This document shows, piece after piece, positions 1 to 6,953 of a DNA stretch of 8,818 bases. Location: NCBI GenBank assembly GCA_937975525.1, contig CALJUJ010000670.1, forward strand, positions 1 through 8,818. Direction: 5' to 3'. This stretch comes from an uncultured bacterium. GTDB lineage: Bacteria; Desulfobacterota; Binatia; HRBIN30. Position numbers and translations under genes: made by a program. Numbering within the stretch: the stretch's first letter is position 1; each line of letters begins with the position of its first letter. The notes beneath the pieces are model-generated. The model was given only the letters and a program-made list of their open reading frames with translations, did no database searches and was not told where the DNA came from.

Positions 1-289
1 GCGGGGCATGTCGCGCGCGCGCCAGCAGCGAGCCGCGCCGCAGCGCCTGGCCGATGCGCGCCTCGTCGAAGCCGTGGCCGTCGCCGTCGAGCACGCGCAG
101 CATGCCGTGGCCGAGGTGCCAGGTGCCGAGCATCCACGCCGCGACGTGGGCCTGGGTGCGGCGCGTCGGGTCGTCGAGCACGTCGCGCAGCAGCGCCGCC
201 TGGTCGTCGTGCAGGAACTTGCGGTGGCCGTCGCGGCCCGCCCATTCCTGGAGGCCGCGGCGCAGGCTCTGGATCGTGGCGAGGGACAT
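1..289 (-). CDS. Partial unrecognised helical protein, C-terminus missing
   Basis: Ninety-six codons are visible, beginning MSLATIQSLRRGLQEW and running off the window edge, so the C-terminus is missing. The ATG at 289 is the only reasonable start: an in-frame TAG lies about 20 bases upstream (complement of 308-310) with no other ATG or GTG between. No clear Shine-Dalgarno is seen. The product looks soluble and mostly helical, rich in Leu, Ala, Arg and His, with a Trp/His patch (AWMLGTWHLGHGML, residues about 51-64) and no signal peptide or membrane segment. Codon third positions are strongly G/C, which supports coding on this strand; the plus-strand frames here give Arg/Ala-rich noise. It is divergent from the membrane protein gene at 349, and the two may share the 59-base spacer as promoter region. 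I do not recognise the family and assign no function. Confidence 0.6.
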   Translation of the reverse strand, partial: MSLATIQSLRRGLQEWAGRDGHRKFLHDDQAALLRDVLDDPTRRTQAHVAAWMLGTWHLGHGMLRVLDGDGHGFDEARIGQALRRGSLLARARHAP

Positions 290-348
290 CGCGGCGCCGC
301 CGACAGACTACGCTTCGCCGCGTCGCGCGGGCAACGTAGAGTCCGCGC
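290..348. promoter_or_regulatory. Divergent intergenic spacer, probable promoter region
   Basis: These 59 bases separate two divergently oriented genes (starts at 289 minus and 349 plus), so any promoters for both must lie here or inside the genes. A perfect 10-base palindrome, GCGGCGCCGC, occupies 291-300, and an imperfect inverted repeat (GACTACG near 306 against CGTAGAGTC near 335) spans much of the rest. I see no convincing -35/-10 pair, as is common in GC-rich genomes. The role is inferred from gene orientation only. Confidence 0.35.
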
Positions 349-1122
349 GTGGACCTGCTCCTGTGGGTGCTCTTCGGCGTGGTGCCGGCGGTGGCGGCGA
401 TGCTGGTCGGCGTCGGGGTCGGCGGCCCGCGCTGGCTCGCGCCGGCACTCGCCCTCGCCGTCTGCGTGCCGTTCGGCATGGCGTCGGGCTGGCCGGACTG
501 GCTGTGGTGGCTCGTCCTGCTCGCCGGCCGGCTCGGCGGCCTGCACGACCTGCGCGCCCTGCCGAAGGCGCTGACGCTGGTCGGTGAGGTGCTGCTGGTC
601 GCGTTCGTGCCGTGGCTGCTGTCGGCGCCGCTGCGCGCCGGGTGGTCGTTCGAGGGTTCGGTGGTGTTCCTGACGGCCGGCTGGTCGGTGCTGGCGGCGC
701 TGTGGTGGGTGTTGCGCCGGGCGGCGAAGGTGCATCCCGGCATGTCGGTGCCGCTGGCGATGACGTTCGTGCTCGCGACCGACGCGTGGCTGCTCGACCG
801 CTATGCGGGCGGCTCGGACTGGGAGCTCGCCGGCGTCGCCGCGATCGCGCTCGGCTTCGCGGTGCTGACGACGGTGTGGCGGCGGCCGTTCGTCTGCGGC
901 ACCGGGGGCACGATGTGCATCGTCGTGGTGCACGTCGGGCTTCTGTGGTGCGGGCGCAGCGAACGCGAGCTGTTGCGCCTGCCGTTCGTGCTGGCGCTGG
1001 TTGCGCCGCTGCCGATGTGGCTGGTGTCGGCGAAGGCGTTCGCGGACGCGCGGGCGACCGGTGCGCTGCTCGGGGTGGTCCTGGTGGGGGTGTGCTGTGG
1101 GGCGGCGCTCGGGGTGATGTGA
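349..1122 (+). CDS. Multi-pass membrane protein of unknown function
   Basis: A 257-residue protein that is hydrophobic almost throughout. Likely membrane segments by eye fall near residues 3-24, 29-46, 50-64, 75-95, 103-122, 132-150, 159-177, 186-202, 208-230 and 236-257, so about nine or ten helices and an inner-membrane location. Short basic loops (LRRAAKVH near 122, WRRP near 177) probably face the cytoplasm. The start is a GTG at 349: an in-frame TAG at 337-339 limits alternatives and the next Met (residue 18) would remove the first helix. No strong ribosome binding site is visible. No transporter, transferase or protease motif is evident to me; a Trp-rich stretch (WPDWLWW, about 48-54) is the most distinctive feature. 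It points toward the RHS gene but is separated from it by 269 bases, so co-transcription is uncertain. Confidence 0.8.
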   Translation: MDLLLWVLFGVVPAVAAMLVGVGVGGPRWLAPALALAVCVPFGMASGWPDWLWWLVLLAGRLGGLHDLRALPKALTLVGEVLLVAFVPWLLSAPLRAGWSFEGSVVFLTAGWSVLAALWWVLRRAAKVHPGMSVPLAMTFVLATDAWLLDRYAGGSDWELAGVAAIALGFAVLTTVWRRPFVCGTGGTMCIVVVHVGLLWCGRSERELLRLPFVLALVAPLPMWLVSAKAFADARATGALLGVVLVGVCCGAALGVM

Positions 1123-1261
1123 TGGTGGGGGAGGGTCGGTCGGTCGGGCGTGGGGAGGGGTGTTCGCTCGGACGCGGCTGGCGCGCAATGCGTGTGCCGT
1201 TGCGATCCGCGATGCGACACGATTGTCCGGCCAGTCAAGGTTCGTTCGGTGCGCGTTCGTG

Positions 1262-1276
1262 ACCGCCCGGGGCGGT
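1262..1276. promoter_or_regulatory. Perfect inverted repeat, hairpin or operator candidate
   Basis: ACCGCC at 1262-1267 and GGCGGT at 1271-1276 pair perfectly around a three-base loop. The element lies between the membrane protein stop (1122) and the RHS start (1392). It could be a hairpin ending the upstream transcript, although no T-run follows, or an operator for the RHS gene. Short GC-rich palindromes occur by chance in DNA of this composition, so the assignment is weak. Confidence 0.25.
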
Positions 1277-1306
1277 GACGCATCGTGAATCTTGCGAATC
1301 GTGGGT

Positions 1307-1339
1307 GGTCGGCGAGCTCGGTTGCGCGCTCCGCCGACC
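1307..1339 (+). promoter_or_regulatory. Long stem-loop in the RHS gene leader
   Basis: GGTCGGCGAGC (1307-1317) pairs with GCTCCGCCGACC (1328-1339) over 11 base pairs with one bulged base and a 10-base loop. It ends 52 bases before the RHS ATG, so if transcription starts upstream it would be a structured 5' leader; alternatively it is a protein-binding inverted repeat. The length is notable, but no riboswitch or attenuator is recognised. Confidence 0.35.
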
Positions 1340-1378
1340 TCGGCTACGGGGCGCGTGTCCGTTCGGCCTTGCGTTCTA

Positions 1379-1384
1379 CGGAGC
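1379..1384 (+). promoter_or_regulatory. Ribosome binding site deciding the RHS start
   Basis: ACGGAG sits seven bases before the ATG at 1392. It supports that ATG over the upstream in-frame GTG at 1275, which would put 39 extra residues in front of an otherwise well-formed signal peptide. Confidence 0.5.
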
Positions 1385-1391
1385 CATCACG

Positions 1392-1658
1392 ATGGAGAGT
1401 CTCGCCCGTTCCGTTCGGCACCGGGTCCGTCGCGTGACGCGCGACATCCCGGTCGCGGCGTTCACGGTTCTGGTGCTGTTGGCGTCGCTGGCGCGGCCGG
1501 CGGCGTCACAGCGCAATCAGGACTGTCCCGACTCCGAGAAGCGGCCGCCTAGGTGCGACTGCTCGAAGGGTCCCCGCGCCGACGCCGCTGGGCCCGCGAA
1601 AGCCCTGGAGCCCTCCCACGGGTCTTGGCGTCATGCCTGGCCCGGGTGCCGCGGGTAG
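1392..1658 (+). CDS. RHS protein, N-terminal piece with signal peptide (frame-shifted)
   Basis: This 88-residue reading frame starts with a Sec-type signal peptide: an Arg-rich n-region (residues 6-17), a hydrophobic core IPVAAFTVLVLLASLA (19-34) and a likely cleavage after RPAAS (residue 39). The mature part is Cys- and Pro-containing (CPDSEKRPPRCDC, 44-56). The frame ends at TAG 1656-1658, while the RHS body continues at once in the next frame with no ribosome binding site before its first ATG (1633). The simplest reading is that this is the true N-terminus of the RHS protein, joined by a +1 shift somewhere in 1551-1657. Codon third positions favour this frame to about 1620. It would send the RHS protein across the inner membrane. 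An independent short secreted protein is possible but less likely. Confidence 0.6.
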   Translation: MESLARSVRHRVRRVTRDIPVAAFTVLVLLASLARPAASQRNQDCPDSEKRPPRCDCSKGPRADAAGPAKALEPSHGSWRHAWPGCRG

Positions 1659-4515
1659 CGCGTCGCTGACCGAGATCGGCAAGACGCTGTCGATGCTGCT
1701 CAACGCCGGTCCGTATGGAGGCAGCGGCCAGGTGTGCGACGAGACGGGCCACGTCAACTTCACGCTGGGCGCGCTCGTGAGCTACTCCACCGACACGAGC
1801 CTGAAGTGGCCGAACGCAGCCAGCGGCAACGAGCCCGTCGGTGTCCCAGGCATGCCACCACGCCGTCCGGGCCCGGCTCCCAAGCTCCCGGGTGGCTTCT
1901 CGCCGCCGCCGGCGGATCCATGCGGTCCCGGTTCCGGGGCCACCGAGTACGAAAACAACATCTGTGTCGCGCCGGATCCGGTGTGTCCGACCTGCGGTAT
2001 CGACCAGTGCGTTTGCGAGATCAGTCTCAACCCTCTGCCGTTCCAGAATCCAGTCGCGCTCGTCACCGGCTGGAGCCTGCTCGGCGTGGATCTGGTCAGC
2101 AACCCGGCGACCGGTCTGCATGCGGCCTACTGGGCGAAGCCGGAGGCGGGCCGCTTCTTCCATTTCTTTCACGACGCCGCGGCGAATCTGCAGGACTTCG
2201 TCGAGGTGCATTCGGTCGACGGCACGGTCGAGCGCTACTCGAAGGCTACCGTGGGATCGGGCATCCAGTTCTGGCGCATCGACTGGTCGCTGGACCCGCA
2301 GGACAACCTGACGCGCTACGTCTACTACCCGGACGGGCGCCTGCACCGCGTGCAGCACCCCTCGGGTCTGGACCAGGTGTGGAACTACCAGCCGCCGTGG
2401 ATCGGCGACCCGGGTATCGACGGCACGGTGTGGGACCAGCAGCTCTACTCGGGCATCGAGGTGCGCTGGGTCGACACCGCGACGGCTCCCGTCGACCTGT
2501 CGGAGTTCACCCAGCGCATCCTGTTCCTGCGGCCGCAGAGCGGCGGCGCGCCGGCGGGGCCGCCGGCTCCGTTCCGCGGTGACCTCCTGTATCGCGTCTA
2601 CGAAGGCCGCATGCCGGTGCTCGATCCGGTCGCGACGGGCATCTACGCGTTGCCGGCGGACCTGCTCGGCACGCCGCGCCACCTGGTCAGCGAGCTCGTC
2701 TACTTCGCCGGCACGTCGCGGGTGCAGCGCATCCAGCGGCTCGTCGCCGCCGAGGTCAACGGCGGCATCAGCGCCACGGCGGCGGAGAGCACCCCGGTCG
2801 TGACCAACGAGTTCACGTACGTGCAGACGGGCACGGACTACCATCGCGTCGCGACCGAGACGCTGCCGCTCGAGCAGCGGGTGATGACCTACACCTACGT
2901 CGCGGACGCCGCGACCGTCACGCGTGTGGATCAGGTGACGGTCGTCGACTCCGGCACCGGGACGGCCGTCTTGCGCTCGTTCGACGGCTGGATGTGGGTG
3001 ACGGAGCTGGTCGTGCGGCCAAGCGCCAGCGGATTGCCGCGCGCGCAGGCCGGCGAGTCGCCCGCCGAGCCGTCCGAGACGACGACGACCTACGTCTACG
3101 GGTCCTGCGGCGTGTGCGCGGGCAAGCCGACGCGCATCGAGCAGCAGCCGAGCGGTCGCGTGTGGGAGTTCGAGTACGACGCCGCGACCGGCCTGATCCG
3201 CACGGAGCGCGGGCCGAGCCCGACCGGCACCGGCACGACCGAGGTCGTCTACCAGTGGGATCCGGTGCACGCCAACTACCCGTATCGTGCCTACCAGCTG
3301 ACGAGCGTCGTGACACCCGACGGCACGACGACCTTCTCCTACCAGTCGGCACCGCGCCGGGACGCGACGCACGGCTACAAGCACACGCAGGTCGTCGAGA
3401 CCAGTCCGGCTATCACCGGTCCGAACGGCAGCCAGCCGGCCGTGAGCTCGGTGACGAACCTGGACCAGTCGCCGATCACGCTGGTCGACACCGGCTTCGG
3501 TCCGCGACAGACGCGCTTCGTCGGCCAGGTCGATTCGATCGTCGACGGCGACTCCGTGACGACCGGCTTCACCTACGACGGCTTCGGCTACCTGGCTGCG
3601 GTCGTGAACAACCCGCAGGGCGCCGCCGAGCAGCTCACGGTGCTGTTCGAGCGCGACCGCCGTGCGCGGGTGCTGACCGAGACGCGGCACGCGGGATCGG
3701 CGCAGCCGCTGGTCGTGACCTACCAGTACAACAGCCTCGACCTGGCGACGCGGGTGAGCCGCACGGTCGACGGGATCGCGCACGTCGACGCGTACTTCTA
3801 CGACATGTGGGGTAACCTCGCGGCGCACCTGCGCCGCAACCACGACGGCGCCGGGCTCTCGCCCGTGAGCTTCGCGACGCCGCCGAGCGGAGAGCAGCCG
3901 CGCGAGAGGCTGCGCGACGAGTGGCACTACGCGGGCGCACGGGTGCTGACCGCGTTCGCCGATCGGCGGGCCCTGCACCGCGACGACGCCGGTGCGATCG
4001 CGGACGCCGCCGACGCGCGGTTCCTGCGCACCGACTTCGTCTGGCGGCCGGACGGCGTGGTGACCGACGTGCTCGGGCCCACCGGCGCGGTCGGCAAGCT
4101 CGTGTGGGACGGTTACGGCACGCTCTACAGCGCCGCCGTCGTCGACAGCCTGTCGTCGGCGGTCGTCACCGAAGCCAAGTACTACGTCGACGGCGCGCTC
4201 GAGGTCGTCAAGGTCGTCGACGGCCTCGGCGCTGCGACCGAGATCGAGCGCAACGGCGCCGGCTTCGTCGAGCGCATCGTCGAGCCGCCGACGACGCAGC
4301 TGCCGTCCGCGTATCCGTGGCCGTCGGCGCCGCGCGCGGCGGTCGAGTTCGACGCCGACGCGATGGGTCGGGTCCGGACGGTGCGCGTGTTCGACCAGGG
4401 TGGCGGGACGCTGCTGTCCAAGCGCGAGCTGGCTACGCGACCGGCGCGACCGCGAGCTACACCGACCCGAGCGGCAAGGTCGAGCGCTACCTGCCGGATG
4501 CCCTCGGGCGGCTGA
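1633..4515 (+). CDS. RHS/YD-repeat protein, central piece
   Basis: The frame encodes 960 residues, of which those up to about codon 4429 are credible; the last 28 (Arg/Pro-rich) are shifted noise. In order: a Pro-rich linker; a Cys cluster C-x2-C-x4-C-x-C (residues 118-128); a beta-rich N-terminal region; then YD-type repeats such as TRYVYYPDGRLHRV (from 227), WEFEYDAATGLIRT, FTYDGFGYLAAVVN, YQYNSLDLATRV and YFYDMWGNLAAH. A CxxC (GSCGVC) sits near residues 490-495. RHS/YD proteins fold into a hollow beta shell that encloses the C-terminal toxin (established for Tc toxins and Rhs effectors). The ORF ATG has no ribosome binding site; the signal-peptide frame upstream probably supplies the real start. 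The downstream body resumes in another frame at 4431. Confidence 0.85.
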   Translation: MPGPGAAGSASLTEIGKTLSMLLNAGPYGGSGQVCDETGHVNFTLGALVSYSTDTSLKWPNAASGNEPVGVPGMPPRRPGPAPKLPGGFSPPPADPCGPGSGATEYENNICVAPDPVCPTCGIDQCVCEISLNPLPFQNPVALVTGWSLLGVDLVSNPATGLHAAYWAKPEAGRFFHFFHDAAANLQDFVEVHSVDGTVERYSKATVGSGIQFWRIDWSLDPQDNLTRYVYYPDGRLHRVQHPSGLDQVWNYQPPWIGDPGIDGTVWDQQLYSGIEVRWVDTATAPVDLSEFTQRILFLRPQSGGAPAGPPAPFRGDLLYRVYEGRMPVLDPVATGIYALPADLLGTPRHLVSELVYFAGTSRVQRIQRLVAAEVNGGISATAAESTPVVTNEFTYVQTGTDYHRVATETLPLEQRVMTYTYVADAATVTRVDQVTVVDSGTGTAVLRSFDGWMWVTELVVRPSASGLPRAQAGESPAEPSETTTTYVYGSCGVCAGKPTRIEQQPSGRVWEFEYDAATGLIRTERGPSPTGTGTTEVVYQWDPVHANYPYRAYQLTSVVTPDGTTTFSYQSAPRRDATHGYKHTQVVETSPAITGPNGSQPAVSSVTNLDQSPITLVDTGFGPRQTRFVGQVDSIVDGDSVTTGFTYDGFGYLAAVVNNPQGAAEQLTVLFERDRRARVLTETRHAGSAQPLVVTYQYNSLDLATRVSRTVDGIAHVDAYFYDMWGNLAAHLRRNHDGAGLSPVSFATPPSGEQPRERLRDEWHYAGARVLTAFADRRALHRDDAGAIADAADARFLRTDFVWRPDGVVTDVLGPTGAVGKLVWDGYGTLYSAAVVDSLSSAVVTEAKYYVDGALEVVKVVDGLGAATEIERNGAGFVERIVEPPTTQLPSAYPWPSAPRAAVEFDADAMGRVRTVRVFDQGGGTLLSKRELATRPARPRATPTRAARSSATCRMPSGG
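4429..4433 (+). other. Frameshift site inside the RHS gene
   Basis: Before this point the coding frame reads ...LLSKREL; after it the frame one base back reads GYATGATASYTDPSGKVERY. The sequence is GAGCTGGCTACGCG; one extra G (GAGCTGGGCTACGCG) would fuse the two as KRELGYATG with no loss. A single missing base in a G run explains the break. It could be an assembly error, a real recent mutation or, less likely, a programmed -1 shift. Confidence 0.8.
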
Positions 4516-6953
4516 CCGAGCGCTACCTGCCGGGCGCGCAGCCGATCTGGAACGGCACGATCTACGCGGACTGGACCGGGCTCGCGGACCGATCGGAGAT
4601 GCTGCAGGTCGATGGCCTGGGCCACGGCACGCGCACCGTCTACGACTTCGCCGGCCGGACGGAGGTGGTCATGGAGCCCGGCGCCACGGTGGAGCCGACG
4701 GCGTCGAGCCCGCACCAGCCGTTCGCGCGCTTCATGACCTACGACGCGGCCTCGCGCCTGAGCCGGGTCTACGCCGGCAACGGCGTTGAGCTCGCGTTCG
4801 ACCGCGACGCGATGGGGCGGGTGATCCGTCGCTCGCGCGTGCTGACGGCGCTCGACGCCCTGGTGTCCAAACTCTGGGGCCGCGACGAGCTGCAGCGCGA
4901 CGCGCTCGGTCAGATCGTCGAGACCCGCAGCTACACGGGCCTCGGCCCCGGCGGGGTCGGCGACGAGTACGCGCGCGAGCAGTTCAGCCGCGACGTGCTC
5001 GGGCGCACGCAGCGCGAGGAGTATGCGTACGCCAACGGCGTCGGCGGCCCGCGGATCCTCAGCACGTTCGCGGGCGGCGATCCGTTCCGTTCCGGCGTGG
5101 AGATCATCAATGCGTCGACGGTCGACGACCTGCGGGCGCGTTACACTCCGGACGCCGTGGGCAGGGTTTCGGCCATCGACTGGCGCGTGCAGGCATCGGA
5201 CCCGTGGTCCGCGCTGGCCAGCTACGACCACGAGGGCTCCGCCATCCGGCGCCGGAGCACGACGCAGGCGCTGGGGCTGGGCGGTGTCGGCACGCCGTTC
5301 ACCTTCGACACGACCTACGACTACGACGCCTACGGGCGCATGGCGGCGATCGACCACGGCTTCGCGGCCGCGGCGTCGGTCGACTTCGTCTACGACCCGG
5401 CGAGCAACCTGACCAAGGAGCTCTACCAGAAGCAGGGCGCCAACCGGGTCGGCGACCGGTTCGCGTACGACGAGCACCACCGGCTGCAGAAGGCGTGGCT
5501 CGGCAGCGACGCCGCGCACATGGCGGCGTCGTCGGGCGACGATCCGGTCGGCACGTTCGTCGAGAAGCTGACGTACGGGCTCGATGCCGCCAACAACCGC
5601 GGCTCGGTCGTGACCCAGAACGGACCGTCGGGCACGCCGTCTTCGACGAGCTACACGGTGCAAGCCGGGTCGAATCGCTACCAGTCGGTGGCGGGCGTAA
5701 CGATGGCCTACGACGGGCGCGGCAACACGCACTTCGACGGCCAGCTGTACTACGTCTACGACGGGCTCGACCGGCTGTCGGAGGTGTATGCGCTCGGCAC
5801 GGATGCGGCGATGGCGTCGGGCGGGGGCGGGGCGACGGCTGCTGCGGTGACGTTCACGGTCACCGACGTGACGGCGCTCGACCATGCGCGTGCGCAGATC
5901 CTGCAGCGGCTGGCCGGCGAGTCGGCCGACCTGCTGGAGCGGGCGACGTGTCCGGTGCTGAAGCCGCTGTGCAAGGAGGAGCTGAGCCCGGCTGCCGTCA
6001 TGGCGAGTTCGGCGCCGAGCGGGGTGACGTCGGGCGCGAGCGCGCCGAGCCAGGAGGCGACGCTCGAGCTGAAGGCGCTCTACTTCTACGACCCGATGAA
6101 CCGGCGGGTGACGCGCTGGGTGCTGGATGAGGCGGTCTACTACTACGCCTACGACGGCTGGCAGGAGGTGCAGGAGTATGCGCCGGGCACGGCGAACGAG
6201 CTGACGCAGTTCGTGTGGGGCGAGCAGCTCGACGAGCTGGTCGCGTACCGCACGAGCCCGAGCGCTGGAGTCTGGACGAACTACTACGTCGCCGAGGGCG
6301 GGGCGCACTGCCCGAGCCGGGTGCTCGACGAGGCGGGCAACGTCGTCGAGGTGCAGGAGTACGATCCGTACGGGGAGACGACGTTCTTCTCGGGAGGGGC
6401 TGGGTTCAGTCAGTCGCAGGTGGGCAACCCGTTCGGGTGGAAGGGACACCGGGTCGATGCGGAGACGGGGCTGGTCTACATGCGAAACCGCTACTACCAC
6501 ACGCAGTGGGGGCGGTTCCTGACGCAGGATCCGCTCGGGGTGAGCGCGGATCCTCTGACGTTCTTGAATGCCTATTCTTACGGAACTGCCAATCCTCTGA
6601 CGCAATCAGACCGTCTCGGGCTGCAATCCGCTGTCCTGGGCTTTTTGGGCCTACCAGATCCGATGGCCCTGGGCCCGGCCGCGTATGAGTCCGCCCGTCA
6701 GAATCGAGAAGCATTCGAATCGTCTCCCGTTGGAATCGTCGCGGGTCGCGGGGAACTGCCCAAGGTGCCGGGTAAACAGTTTGACCAGGCCGGGCAGGAT
6801 CTACTCGATGACATCCTGACCAACCCAGGGACTACGGTCCACCCGGTGACAAGCGGCAACGCTGCGGGCGGCACCCGCTTCATTGGTCCAGACGGAATCG
6901 GCGCCACATTCGGCCCGGACGGTTCGCTCGCCTACTTCGGGAGGTACTTGTGA
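4431..6953 (+). CDS. RHS protein, C-terminal piece with core and toxin tip
   Basis: This frame continues the RHS body for 840 residues. YD repeats continue (MTYDAASRLSRVY, YDYDAYGRMAAID, FVYDPASNLTKEL, YYVYDGLDRLSEV, YFYDPMNRRVTRW, YYAYDGWQEVQEY). The RHS-associated core follows: EYDPYGETTFF, NPFGWKGHRVDAETGLVYMR, NRYYHTQWGRFLTQDPLG, then NAYSYGTANPLTQSDRLGL at 6567-6623, the conserved core end. About 95 residues between two YD repeats (codons about 5793-6075) are an unusual Ala/Ser/Gly-rich and helical insertion. The 110 residues after the core are a variable tip. Added to the two upstream pieces this gives one protein of about 1,850 residues, normal for RHS effectors. The frame is open back to 3921, but that part lies over the other coding frame and is Arg-rich noise. 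Confidence 0.85.
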   Translation, partial: GYATGATASYTDPSGKVERYLPDALGRLTERYLPGAQPIWNGTIYADWTGLADRSEMLQVDGLGHGTRTVYDFAGRTEVVMEPGATVEPTASSPHQPFARFMTYDAASRLSRVYAGNGVELAFDRDAMGRVIRRSRVLTALDALVSKLWGRDELQRDALGQIVETRSYTGLGPGGVGDEYAREQFSRDVLGRTQREEYAYANGVGGPRILSTFAGGDPFRSGVEIINASTVDDLRARYTPDAVGRVSAIDWRVQASDPWSALASYDHEGSAIRRRSTTQALGLGGVGTPFTFDTTYDYDAYGRMAAIDHGFAAAASVDFVYDPASNLTKELYQKQGANRVGDRFAYDEHHRLQKAWLGSDAAHMAASSGDDPVGTFVEKLTYGLDAANNRGSVVTQNGPSGTPSSTSYTVQAGSNRYQSVAGVTMAYDGRGNTHFDGQLYYVYDGLDRLSEVYALGTDAAMASGGGGATAAAVTFTVTDVTALDHARAQILQRLAGESADLLERATCPVLKPLCKEELSPAAVMASSAPSGVTSGASAPSQEATLELKALYFYDPMNRRVTRWVLDEAVYYYAYDGWQEVQEYAPGTANELTQFVWGEQLDELVAYRTSPSAGVWTNYYVAEGGAHCPSRVLDEAGNVVEVQEYDPYGETTFFSGGAGFSQSQVGNPFGWKGHRVDAETGLVYMRNRYYHTQWGRFLTQDPLGVSADPLTFLNAYSYGTANPLTQSDRLGLQSAVLGFLGLPDPMALGPAAYESARQNREAFESSPVGIVAGRGELPKVPGKQFDQAGQDLLDDILTNPGTTVHPVTSGNAAGGTRFIGPDGIGATFGPDGSLAYFGRYL
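6618..6626 (+). other. Predicted autocleavage point at the end of the RHS core
   Basis: In RHS and TcC proteins an aspartyl-protease-like core cuts the chain just after the conserved DPxGL-type motif and frees the tip inside the shell. Here the motif reads SDRLGL|Q, with Arg in place of the usual Pro after Asp, so cleavage would fall after Leu (6621-6623). The upstream QDPLG in the same core has the usual Asp-Pro. This is motif-based inference. Confidence 0.45.
6621..6953 (+). other. Variable C-terminal toxin tip, family not recognised
   Basis: The 110 residues after the RHS core begin LQSAVLGFLGLPDPMALGPA and end FGPDGSLAYFGRYL. The first 50 are a linker with helical character. The last 55 or so hold a helix (FDQAGQDLLDDILTNPGTT) and then a small beta-rich end (TRFIGPDGIGATFGPDGSLAYFG). 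A compact module in this position with a helix ending in DILTNPG-like residues and a closing PDG-x-G-x-x-F pattern resembles the ends of other polymorphic toxins I recall, but I cannot name a catalytic family or catalytic residues. Composition changes here: about half G+C over 6561-6620 by hand count, against about two thirds over the preceding 60 bases. A toxic role is inferred from position and from the overlapping gene downstream. Confidence 0.55.
6939..6944 (+). promoter_or_regulatory. Strong ribosome binding site for the immunity gene
   Basis: GGGAGG lies five bases before the GTG at 6950, inside the last RHS codons. It fixes the start of the downstream gene at that GTG and implies coupled translation, so toxin tip and immunity protein are made together. 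Confidence 0.75.

Noticed and set aside
1..289. Resemblance of the partial N-terminal gene to an Imm49-like immunity protein
   Set aside because: Only a vague helical and Trp pattern suggests it, no toxin gene is visible beside it, and the C-terminus is missing.
8..587. Plus-strand ORFs at the window start
   Set aside because: They overlap better-supported genes (minus strand 1-289 and plus 349-1122) and have Arg/Ala/Ser-rich low-complexity products.
1133..1148. Short GGTC tandem repeat after the membrane protein gene
   Set aside because: Only about three copies of a 4-mer in GC-rich DNA; no basis for a function.
1549..3978. Long minus-strand ORFs over the RHS gene (also 4182-6605)
   Set aside because: These are Arg/Val-rich shadow frames created by GC-rich codon bias; the plus-strand frames show YD repeats and RHS core motifs.
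4429..4433. Programmed -1 ribosomal frameshifting in the RHS gene
   Set aside because: No convincing X-XXY-YYZ slippery heptamer is present, and RHS genes are not known to use it; a missing G is simpler.
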